From contig CAKTNP010000001.1 in NCBI GenBank assembly GCA_934589155.1, positions 1 to 64,000 on the forward strand: a stretch of DNA of 64,000 bases, given 5' to 3'. The notes beneath the pieces were generated by a model that was given only the letters and a program-made list of their open reading frames with translations, did not search any database and was not told where the DNA came from. Shown here piece after piece: positions 25,502-32,837 of this stretch (position 1 is the first letter of the stretch; every line of letters starts with the position of its first letter). The DNA comes from an uncultured Oscillospiraceae bacterium (GTDB lineage: Bacteria; Bacillota; Clostridia; Oscillospirales; Oscillospiraceae). The translations under genes and the position numbers were made by a program.

Positions 25502-25633
25502 CTGGCAATCCGCTAGTATTATGGAATAACGAATACTCCTTAATGCTGGTATTTAGCTGGTGCTACGGAATAACAGTTGCTCCTTAATGCTGGCAATTTG
25601 CTGGTATTATGGAATAATGGATACTCTTTGACG
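25502..25633. repeat. Three tandem copies of a 44-bp repeat
   Basis: Copies start at 25502, 25546 and 25590, each exactly 44 bp, beginning CTGG(C/T)A and containing GGAATAAY; a partial fourth begins at 25634. Imperfect identity and fixed period resemble iterons or regulator sites rather than CRISPR, as no unique spacers exist. Confidence 0.75.
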
Positions 25634-25711
25634 CTGGTATCGTGAAATTGAGATTTCTTTTTATAATAGTAACGTTTTTAGGGGTACGGGGTTACTGGGA
25701 AACGGGGATTT

Positions 25712-25731
25712 GGGGAGGGGGGAGCTTTACC
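25712..25731. repeat. Left arm of a long-range inverted repeat
   Basis: GGGGAGGGGGGAGCTTTACC is the exact reverse complement of 26120-26139. The arms are separated by about 390 bp. Confidence 0.75.
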
Positions 25732-26119
25732 CCTGCCGATTTCCGTTCCAAAGAGAAAAATACAAAAATAGCGTAATAGTATAATAATATAATAGCGTAT
25801 TATACCATTATCCAACAGAACAGGTTGCCTTTGCTGTCAACCAATTCCGTGGGCTTGTATTTTCCCCTTCTCCACTCCAACCGTCAGAGCTAAAGGCAAG
25901 CTTCGTATAAGGGTTTACCCCTTATACCAACTCCACGGGAGTTGCCTTGCAAGGCGTTCCCCCTTGACCCCCGAAAACGCTGCAGCACACAGGGAAAATA
26001 AATAATATAAAATAGCGTAATTTATATTATTTTCCCCTGTACTGTAGCCATTCCGTTTCATAGCTGTTGCGACACTCACAGCTATTCACTCCATCGCTAC
26101 TCTGCTGCTATGCTCTGAC

Positions 26120-26139
26120 GGTAAAGCTCCCCCCTCCCC
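26120..26139. repeat. Right arm of the long-range inverted repeat
   Basis: Exact reverse complement of 25712-25731. It lies about 110 bp before mobC, where a relaxosome site could be expected. Confidence 0.75.
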
Positions 26140-26250
26140 CTGAACGATACGATAATAAAGGAAAACGGCAACTTCATAAAATTTATTTGTCCTTTTAGAA
26201 CAAAAACCTCCATGTATAAAGACGAAATCAAAATACAAGGAGGAAATTTT

Positions 26251-26718
26251 ATGAATTTCTATAAACAATTTCAGCAAGAATTAAAACAAAATCCAATGCC
26301 AAGGACTCGGTACATGGATCACATAAGGCAGCGTGGGCAGGTCGTGTCAGTCCGTATGTCTGTTGAAGAACGAGAACAATTTGAAAAACTGTACAAAGAA
26401 TCAACGGTTCCCAGTAAGCAAGCATATCTTCTTGCAGCAGTTCTAAAAACACCCATTCTTACAGAATATGGAGAAGAACAATTTAAGGCACTTCTGAAAG
26501 AAGTCCAGAATATGACAAAACAGGTCAACGGTATAGCTCATAATATGAACCAACTTACACGTTACGCGCATGAACAGCGTCATTTTACAAGCTTATCTGA
26601 GCTGAATTCTGTGACAACTGAGCTTCTGGAAGTACTGGAGGAAATCAACCAAAATCTAAGTGATCTATTATCCCGTTATCCCCATCCAGCGAAACCACAG
26701 CATAAGAAGGAGGGGTAA
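26251..26718 (+). CDS. mobC: MobC-like relaxosome accessory protein
   Basis: This 155-residue protein has an N-terminal ribbon-helix-helix-type region (QVVSVRMSVEEREQFEKLYK, about residues 30-49) and the MobC-family helical pattern LLKEVQNMTKQVNGIAHNMNQLTRYAH around residues 82-108. The family binds oriT and aids strand separation for the relaxase. The ATG at 26251 follows AAGGAGG at 7 nt; the upstream ATG at 26212 precedes that SD. The relaxase gene starts 3 nt after its stop. Confidence 0.85.
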   Translation: MNFYKQFQQELKQNPMPRTRYMDHIRQRGQVVSVRMSVEEREQFEKLYKESTVPSKQAYLLAAVLKTPILTEYGEEQFKALLKEVQNMTKQVNGIAHNMNQLTRYAHEQRHFTSLSELNSVTTELLEVLEEINQNLSDLLSRYPHPAKPQHKKEG

Positions 26719-26721
26719 TAT

Positions 26722-27744
26722 ATGGCAGTTATAAAGATCTCTACTGCGAAATCTACATCAAAGCAAGCATTAAAATCCGTTCTGCGCTATGTCTTAAATG
26801 ATGATAAAACACCTGACAAGGAAATTAACGTTACTGGATTCTTTCATGGTGAAATTACACCTGACACAGTTTATAAGAGCTTTATGAAGAACAAAGCCAT
26901 ATGGCACAAAGACACAGGCAGGTTATATTCTCACATTATTATGTCCTTTCATCAGGACGAAAAAATAGATGCCTATGAGGTAAGCAATGTTGCACATGAA
27001 TTTTGTGAAAAGGCATACCCAGGACATCAGGCTCTAATAGTTGTTCACCAAGATAAAGGTCATCTTCACGCACATATTATTTTAGATTCCGTCAGCTACG
27101 AAAACGGCAAGAAAATTCAAACTTCAAAAAAGGATTTACAAAAACAACGACATATTTGTGATGATATTTGCCGCAGTCATGGTTTGAGCATTACTCAAAA
27201 GGGAAAGAACTTCTATGGTGAAGATCGTGACCAGGACGATTTCACTTCATGGCACAAAAATACATACAGAGCCATCAAAAGTGAGCCACAGGACACCCCA
27301 CGGAACATTGATATTCTTAAATTACTGGTTGTCATTCTGGATGCACTTATTCACGCCAGAAGTATTTTTGACTTTATAGAACGGCTGAAAAGGGCTATGT
27401 GGAAAGTCACATGGACACCTGAGCGAAAAAATATCACCTTTGAATCTATGGAAACAGGCCGTAAATTCCGTGCATCCAACCTCCAGAAGACATTTGAACC
27501 CAAATTCAAGTATATGTTTGGTGAGGACTTTGTTCTTGATAAGCAGCACATTGAGGAGCTGGTTTCCACACCAATTATTGACGAAAAAGAAGAATTGCGA
27601 AAAAGTCTTCAGCAACGGGTTGAAGAAGCTGAAAGAGAAGCCAAAAAGGAAATTGCCGCATGGGAAGACAAACAACCAAGACAGCCAAAAAATCCAGCCA
27701 AACCCAAGAAACAGAAGAAATACGAATGGGAGCAAGACCGTTAA
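26722..27744 (+). CDS. mobA: Relaxase / mobilization nuclease, MOBP-like
   Basis: This 340-residue protein has the relaxase fold: SKQALKSVLRYVLN with a candidate catalytic Tyr near residue 23, the YSHIIMSFHQDE strand, and the metal-binding three-His motif HLHAHIILDSV at about residues 114-124. The C-terminus (about 280-340) is a charged Lys/Glu helix and Pro-rich tail. It would nick oriT and lead the transferred strand. At 340 residues it is shorter than many MOBP relaxases and has no primase domain. SD AAGGAGG precedes the ATG; a terminator follows. Confidence 0.88.
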   Translation: MAVIKISTAKSTSKQALKSVLRYVLNDDKTPDKEINVTGFFHGEITPDTVYKSFMKNKAIWHKDTGRLYSHIIMSFHQDEKIDAYEVSNVAHEFCEKAYPGHQALIVVHQDKGHLHAHIILDSVSYENGKKIQTSKKDLQKQRHICDDICRSHGLSITQKGKNFYGEDRDQDDFTSWHKNTYRAIKSEPQDTPRNIDILKLLVVILDALIHARSIFDFIERLKRAMWKVTWTPERKNITFESMETGRKFRASNLQKTFEPKFKYMFGEDFVLDKQHIEELVSTPIIDEKEELRKSLQQRVEEAEREAKKEIAAWEDKQPRQPKNPAKPKKQKKYEWEQDR

Positions 27745-27754
27745 TTATAATTAT

Positions 27755-27788
27755 GAGCCACGACCAAACGCCGTGGCTCTGATTTTTT
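27755..27788 (+). terminator. Terminator after the relaxase gene
   Basis: GAGCCACG pairs with CGTGGCTC and is followed by GATTTTTT. Confidence 0.85.
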
Positions 27789-27836
27789 GCGAAAACCCAG
27801 CAAATAATATTTGAATTTGACAAATTGTGATTTTGT

Positions 27837-27864
27837 TTGACTTCTACGCATTTCCATGTATAAT
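27837..27864 (+). promoter_or_regulatory. Promoter of the candidate toxin mRNA
   Basis: TTGACT (27837-27842) and TATAAT (27859-27864) have a 16-bp spacer. The resulting 5' UTR of about 145 nt contains CTCCTCCT (27900-27907), complementary to the toxin SD at 28002-28007. Confidence 0.65.
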
Positions 27865-28015
27865 TGTCTTGTGGAATCCCACCGTCCATGTCGAGTTTTC
27901 TCCTCCTTTGTAGACGGTGTGCGGTTCAAAAGACGGTTGCCTGCCATCCCGTGAGAGCGGAATGGAGGCGTGTGTATAGCTCTCATGGGAAATTTTCTCA
28001 TAGGAGGCGATACAT

Positions 28016-28108
28016 ATTACTTCGACCATTTTGGCTGTTCTTGGAGCCTTGGGCTCCATTGCCAGCATTGTGTCTCTCGTGCTGTATTTGCACGATAAAA
28101 AGAAGTGA
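28016..28108 (+). CDS. Candidate type I toxin: 30-residue hydrophobic peptide
   Basis: An AGGAGG SD (28002-28007) with ideal 8-nt spacing points to ATT at 28016 as start codon. The peptide reads TSTILAVLGALGSIASIVSL then VLYLHDKKK: one membrane helix with a Lys-rich end, as in holin-like and TxpA/Fst-type toxins. The mRNA leader can mask the SD, and a consensus promoter on the opposite strand drives an RNA across the 3' end. A rare ATT start would further restrain translation; TTG at 28031 is the only other option but lies 23 nt from the SD. It would depolarise membranes of cells that lose the element; this is inference. Confidence 0.6.
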   Translation: MTSTILAVLGALGSIASIVSLVLYLHDKKK

Positions 28109-28236
28109 GCCGTCTGTTGCAGCAGACGACTCACGGCTTGAGAACTAAGTTCTCAATCTAGTAAGTATATGTTGTGGCAACCGTCTGGGTTTCCTCAAAC
28201 GGGGAGGTGCTTGTTTGCGGCAAGCATCTCCTTGTG
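28095..28236 (-). ncRNA. Candidate antisense antitoxin RNA
   Basis: From the minus-strand promoter at 28242-28270 an RNA of roughly 140 nt would start near 28235. It would end at the hairpin formed by about 28105-28134, which on this strand is followed by CTTCTTTTT. It overlaps the toxin's last codons and 3' UTR. Internal hairpins include 28138-28156 (9-bp arms, 1-nt centre) and a GGAGGTGCTTG/CAAGCATCTCC stem near 28203-28231. Ends are inferred. Confidence 0.55.
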
Positions 28237-28241
28237 TTGTT

Positions 28242-28270
28242 ATTATAGCCCAAGGCTTAAATTTTGTCAA
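28242..28270 (-). promoter_or_regulatory. Perfect consensus promoter for the antisense RNA
   Basis: On the minus strand TTGACA (28270-28265) and TATAAT (28247-28242) are separated by exactly 17 bp. There is no protein gene in that direction for this promoter to serve. Confidence 0.8.
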
Positions 28271-28424
28271 GGGCGCATGATATGCGCATCAGAAAAATAT
28301 ATTTTATTTCTTTGTCTTTTTTGAGAATGACCCGATATGTATACAGATGTACCTTTTTCATAACGAAAACATAGAGAAAACAGTTCTCATTTCTCCTTTT
28401 CGTATTTTTGATTTCAAATGAAAG

Positions 28425-28452
28425 AAGCTGGATGAAAAATTCCAGCTTTTTT
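28425..28452 (+). terminator. Terminator between the toxin locus and the restriction operon
   Basis: AAGCTGGA (28425-28432) pairs with TCCAGCTT (28441-28448), followed by T-rich sequence. Confidence 0.75.
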
Positions 28453-28493
28453 CATTTTTTTGTAGAAATTTTTGTCTCTTTTTGATATACTCC

Positions 28494-28521
28494 TGTATGT
28501 ATAGAAGCAACTATACCTACA
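28494..28521. promoter_or_regulatory. Operator-like dyad before ydbC-hsdMSR
   Basis: TGTATGTATAG and CTATACCTACA form 11-bp arms with one mismatch and a 6-bp spacer. It lies just downstream of a TATACT -10-like hexamer and 17 bp before the first start codon, so it may repress the restriction operon. Confidence 0.55.
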
Positions 28522-28537
28522 TGGAAGGAGCTTTTCT

Positions 28538-28756
28538 ATGGCTGATATTAAATATGAAATTACCGCTCACATCGGCACAATTTCCGAAAGTGAAAAAGGT
28601 TGGACAAAGGAATTAAACCTGGTTTCCTGGAATGGTAGAGACCCCAAGTATGATCTTCGGGAATGGAACCCCGATCATGATAAAATGGGTAAGGGTATTA
28701 CCCTAACAAAAGATGAACTTTTAGAGCTAAAAAAGCTGTTAGAAGCCATTGAATAA
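28538..28756 (+). CDS. YdbC-like PC4/p15-type ssDNA-binding protein
   Basis: This 72-residue protein matches the small bacterial PC4-like family (YdbC): GWTKELNLVSWNGRDPKYDLREW then DHDKMGKGITLTKDELLELKKLL spans nearly the whole chain. Such proteins form dimers that bind single-stranded DNA. In a mobilizable element it could protect transferred single strands or regulate the restriction genes that follow. AAGGAGC SD. Confidence 0.85.
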   Translation: MADIKYEITAHIGTISESEKGWTKELNLVSWNGRDPKYDLREWNPDHDKMGKGITLTKDELLELKKLLEAIE

Positions 28757-28851
28757 TTGTTATGGGGAGATTTCTTCTCCCCATATTTAAGAAACTGATT
28801 TGTAATGCTTTTTAATGCTTTGTAATGCAGGAAAGAAAGGAAAGAATGTAT

Positions 28852-30966
28852 ATGAAAAATCAAGTCGATGTTTTCTGGGACGACAACCCAGTTGATATTA
28901 CCCAAGATGCAAACTTTATTTGGAGCATCGCCAACAAATTGCGTGGCTCTTATATGCCTGATAAATATGGTGATGTAATTATTCCCATGACCATTATTCG
29001 CCGTTTTGAGTGTGCTTTGGCTGATACAAAAGAAGCAGTTGTCAAACAGCATGAAGCCATGCCGTCCTACCCCTATAAGGCAATGTGCAAGATTTCTGGC
29101 TTTCAGTTCTATAATTTCAGCAAGTACACCTTAAAAGAGCTTTGCAACGACCAGGATCACATTGCCGCTAATTTCAAGTCCTATATTGCTGGTTTTTCCT
29201 CCAATGTGCAGGATATTCTAAAGGAATTGGAGATGGAGCAGCATATCAATAAAATGGATAAGGACGGCTGCCTGTATTCCGTAGTAGAGGCATTTTCCGA
29301 TTTGGATTTATCCCCCCAAACCTACGACTCCATTAAAATGGGGTACATTTTCGAAAATCTGATAGGACGCTTCTTCCAAAACGTGGATGCTGGTCAGTAT
29401 TATACAGGCCGTGATATTATTAAGGTCTGCGTCTCCCTGCTGATTGCGGAGGGCTGTGACGATATTTTCGATGATGGGAAGATCATTACCATTGCAGACC
29501 AAGCCTGTGGTACTGGTGGTATGCTTTCCACGGCTTATTCCTATATCAAGCATTACAATCCTACCGCAGATGTGCGCCTATTCGGTCAAGAGCTAATGGG
29601 GCCGTCCTATGCTGTCGGTTTGGCTGAAATGCTGATTAAAGGTCAAAATGCAGACCATTTTCTCCATGCAGACAGCCTGAAAGAAGACTGTTTTAAGGAT
29701 ATTTCCATGCGGTTTGTTCTGGAAAACCCGCCTTTTGGAACTCCATGGGCGGGAAAAGATGCCAAGCAAGGCCAGGAGGATGAAGTCCGTAAGGAATATG
29801 CCAATGGGAAAGCTGGTCGATGGGGTGCAGGACTTCCATCTGGTGGTGATTCTCAGTTGTTGTTCTTGCAGTCTGCCATTGATAAGATGGACGAACACCT
29901 AGGTAGAGCCGCCATTATTGAAAATGGTTCTCCATTGTTTACAGGCGGTACGGCTTCTGGGGAATCTCAGATCCGCCGTTGGCTCCTGGATAATGATTTC
30001 ATTGAGGCAATTATTCAAATGCCAACAGATTTGTTCTACAACACAGGTATTTCTACTTATATCTGGATTCTGTCAAAGAATAAACGGCCTGAGCGAAAGG
30101 GAAAAATTCAGCTGATTGATGCTTCGTCTATTTACCATAAGCTAAGAAAGCCTCTCGGCAACAAGAAAAATGAGTTTTCCCCCGAAGACAGAGCCAAAAT
30201 CACAAAGCTGTATTCCGATTTTCAGGAAAACGAGCTGTGCAAAATCTATTCCAATAATGAGTTCAAGTATCGGGAATATGCAGTCATGCAGCCATTGCAG
30301 CGCAGCTATTCCATTACCCAGGCAAGCATCCAGAATATGCTTCTTTCGGATGCTTTAAAGCCGCTGTACGACGAAGCATCCATAGCAGCCTTGGAGGATT
30401 TAGGAACAACCATTACCCCAAAAGATCAGAAAAAGTTGGATTCTTTTTACAAGAACAAACCGAAATATGAAGCAATTCTTTCCGCTTTGAACGCTGCCAT
30501 TTCTGATAAAAAGTGGCTGTCTCCTGCTGCCTTTACTCCCATCCTGCATTCTGCATTAGATGGCTTGGATGTTGATAAAAAACTCTTTGACCGCATTATG
30601 AATGGCCTTTCCGTTATGGATAAGGAGGCAGAAATTCAGCGGGATAAGAAAGGAAATATCCTATACGACAAGGATACCAAGGATTCCGAAATTGTCAAAT
30701 ACGAGGAATCCATTGAAGACTATATGCAGCGGGAGGTTCTGCCTCATGTGCCAGATGCAAAATGGTTCTGGGAAGAGGATTTAACCAAAAAAGTTCCCGT
30801 TATCCGTACAGGAGCCGAAATTCCTTTCACCCGCTACTTCTATAAGTACCAGCAGCCTACCCCCAGTGAAGATCTGGAGAAACAACTTTTGGCGCTGGAA
30901 CAGTCCGTTTCCCAGCGGATGGCGAAATTATTTCAGCAAGGTGGTGAATTGCTGTGCGTGAAATGA
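28852..30966 (+). CDS. hsdM: Type I restriction-modification methyltransferase (HsdM)
   Basis: This roughly 704-residue N6-adenine methyltransferase has the HsdM N-terminal helical domain, the AdoMet motif ADQACGTGGMLSTAYSYI at about residues 212-229, and the catalytic NPPFGTPWAG motif near 293. Length is above the usual 500-550 because of a C-terminal extension (about 480-700) seen in one HsdM branch. Start at 28852 or 28846 cannot be decided; both lie behind AAAGGAAAG. It overlaps hsdS by 13 bp. It methylates the site specified by HsdS to protect DNA. Confidence 0.9.
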   Translation: MKNQVDVFWDDNPVDITQDANFIWSIANKLRGSYMPDKYGDVIIPMTIIRRFECALADTKEAVVKQHEAMPSYPYKAMCKISGFQFYNFSKYTLKELCNDQDHIAANFKSYIAGFSSNVQDILKELEMEQHINKMDKDGCLYSVVEAFSDLDLSPQTYDSIKMGYIFENLIGRFFQNVDAGQYYTGRDIIKVCVSLLIAEGCDDIFDDGKIITIADQACGTGGMLSTAYSYIKHYNPTADVRLFGQELMGPSYAVGLAEMLIKGQNADHFLHADSLKEDCFKDISMRFVLENPPFGTPWAGKDAKQGQEDEVRKEYANGKAGRWGAGLPSGGDSQLLFLQSAIDKMDEHLGRAAIIENGSPLFTGGTASGESQIRRWLLDNDFIEAIIQMPTDLFYNTGISTYIWILSKNKRPERKGKIQLIDASSIYHKLRKPLGNKKNEFSPEDRAKITKLYSDFQENELCKIYSNNEFKYREYAVMQPLQRSYSITQASIQNMLLSDALKPLYDEASIAALEDLGTTITPKDQKKLDSFYKNKPKYEAILSALNAAISDKKWLSPAAFTPILHSALDGLDVDKKLFDRIMNGLSVMDKEAEIQRDKKGNILYDKDTKDSEIVKYEESIEDYMQREVLPHVPDAKWFWEEDLTKKVPVIRTGAEIPFTRYFYKYQQPTPSEDLEKQLLALEQSVSQRMAKLFQQGGELLCVK

Positions 30967-32837
30967 AAGATAGCGGGATTGAATGGATAGGTGAAATTCC
31001 TGCTGATTGGGATGTTGTATACGGGAAACACCATTTCTCTAACAAAAAAACAATTCCTGGGATACACTCTGTTAATTTTGATCGATTGGCATTAACGCTC
31101 AAGGGCGTAGTACTCCGTTCAAAGGAAGACTCAGACGGACTACAGCCAAAGGATTTTGATACGTATCAACTTCTAAGCATTAACGAATTAGTGTTCAAAC
31201 TCATTGATTTGCAAAACACTTCAACAAGCCGAGTTGGTCTAGCACACAATACAGGGCTTGTGTCACCAGCGTATATTGTATTACACCCCAAGGCTGATAT
31301 TAACCCACAATTTGCAGAATACTATTACTTGATGTTATGGCATAGGCAAATATTTAATGCTCTTGGTGATAATGGGGTTCGTAGCAATTTAAGTGTATCG
31401 GATTTATTAAATATAAAGCTCCCACTGACATCATTACAAATTCAGACACGTATTGCTAATTTCCTAGATTCCAAATGTGCCGAAATTGATGCACTAATCG
31501 CCGATATTCAATCTGAAATTGACGTATTGGAGCAGTATAAGAAATCTGTTATTACGGAAGCTGTTACCAAAGGTCTTGACCCTAATGCTGAAATGAAGGA
31601 TAGCGGACTTTCATGGGTAACGAAGATACCTTCAACGTGGCATATTATTCCATCTAAATTTCTGTTTCATAATTCGGATTTGAGGAGAATGAGCGGGGAT
31701 TTGCAGCTAACCTCAAGTCAAAAATACGGTATTATAAGCCAATCAGAATATATGGAACGTGAAAATGTAAAAATTGTTCTTGCAAATCAAGGAGTTGATA
31801 ACTGGAAACACGTTGAACCAAACGATTTTATAATTAGCTTACGCAGTTTCCAAGGTGGACTGGAAATGAGTGAGGTTACAGGCTGTATAACATGGCACTA
31901 TGTTGTGTTAAAAGCCAGTAGGCCAATTGTGCCGCAATTCTATAAATGGCTTTTCAAATCTCCTGTGTATATCAAGGCGCTGCAAGGTACTGCAAATTTT
32001 ATCAGAGATGGGCAGGATTTACGTTTCTCTAATTTTTCCAAGGTTCCGCTTTACGAGCCGCCAATAGAGGAGCAAAAAGCAATCGCAGAATATCTCGAAG
32101 AAAAATGTTCCAAAATCGATACGACAATCTCCGATAAGCAAGAGCAAATAAATCTTCTGTTTGCATACAAAAAGTCCCTCATTTACGAATACGTTACAGG
32201 TAAAAAAGACATTCCCATTGCGCCTAACAACACTATTGTCACCGTAGACCCACAGGCAATCCTACTTGGTGGAATTGTCAAACGAATTGGTAATAGTCAG
32301 CACGGCAGAACGCAGCTTCAAAAGCTACTGTACCTTTGTAATACACATTTGGGGATGAACCAGAATATCCAGTATTACCGTTACGAACATGGGCCATATG
32401 ATGTACATTTGAATGAATATATTCGTGAATTGGTCAAAAATCAGTGGTTTAACGAAAAATCACAGGATAAAAATTGCTTACTTGTTTCTGGAAAAAAGTG
32501 GCAGGAATTTGAACAAAATTATCCCAATCCTTTTGGTGAAAAGAAGAAGGAAATTAGCGAACTGTTTAAGCAGCTGAAAAATTTAAGTACAAAGCAAATA
32601 GAGCGTATTGCCACCCTGTATGCTGCCTGGAATGACTTTTTACTGGATGGCGTTACCCCATCCGATGATCAAATTATTCAGGATGTGGTTACAAATTGGA
32701 CGGAAAACAAGGCGAATTTTAAGCATAGCACTTGGCAGGAATCTTTGAACCAGATGAAGCAGTTCGGTCTTATTCCCAAGGGAACAGGGCTGCATACCTT
32801 ACCAAAACCAGAGAAAGGGGGCTTGAATAATGAATAA
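30954..32837 (+). CDS. hsdS: Type I specificity subunit (HsdS) with an extra C-terminal domain
   Basis: This 627-residue protein begins at GTG 30954, inside hsdM. Two target-recognition halves each start with the repeated M.DSG..W...IP..W pattern (about residues 4-19 and 212-227) and end in conserved coiled coils (C.EIDALIADIQSEI and CSKIDTTISDKQEQI). A normal HsdS would end near residue 420. Here a further 200 residues follow, with GRTQLQKLLYLCN, YYRYEHGPYDVHLNEYIREL and a helical tail, resembling SocA/Panacea (DUF4065-like) antitoxin-type domains. The fusion is unusual; its domain identity is a visual call. Confidence 0.85.
   Translation: MREMKDSGIEWIGEIPADWDVVYGKHHFSNKKTIPGIHSVNFDRLALTLKGVVLRSKEDSDGLQPKDFDTYQLLSINELVFKLIDLQNTSTSRVGLAHNTGLVSPAYIVLHPKADINPQFAEYYYLMLWHRQIFNALGDNGVRSNLSVSDLLNIKLPLTSLQIQTRIANFLDSKCAEIDALIADIQSEIDVLEQYKKSVITEAVTKGLDPNAEMKDSGLSWVTKIPSTWHIIPSKFLFHNSDLRRMSGDLQLTSSQKYGIISQSEYMERENVKIVLANQGVDNWKHVEPNDFIISLRSFQGGLEMSEVTGCITWHYVVLKASRPIVPQFYKWLFKSPVYIKALQGTANFIRDGQDLRFSNFSKVPLYEPPIEEQKAIAEYLEEKCSKIDTTISDKQEQINLLFAYKKSLIYEYVTGKKDIPIAPNNTIVTVDPQAILLGGIVKRIGNSQHGRTQLQKLLYLCNTHLGMNQNIQYYRYEHGPYDVHLNEYIRELVKNQWFNEKSQDKNCLLVSGKKWQEFEQNYPNPFGEKKKEISELFKQLKNLSTKQIERIATLYAAWNDFLLDGVTPSDDQIIQDVVTNWTENKANFKHSTWQESLNQMKQFGLIPKGTGLHTLPKPEKGGLNNE

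Larger units (their letters stand above)
25458..26250. other. Non-coding region upstream of mobilization genes (oriT/ori candidate)
   Basis: No convincing gene is present in these 790 bases. They hold a 44-bp tandem repeat, a GC-rich 20-bp inverted repeat whose arms are about 390 bp apart, AT-rich blocks with repeated AATAT/TAATA sequence, and the mobC SD. Position directly before mobC and the relaxase makes it the likely location of the transfer origin. Confidence 0.55.

Noticed and set aside
25502..25650. CRISPR array
   Set aside because: The repeats are contiguous with a 44-bp period, have no unique spacers, and no cas genes are present.
27864..28148. 94-residue open frame across the toxin-antitoxin locus
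   Set aside because: It starts in the -10 element without an SD and runs out of frame with the short hydrophobic peptide that has the good SD.
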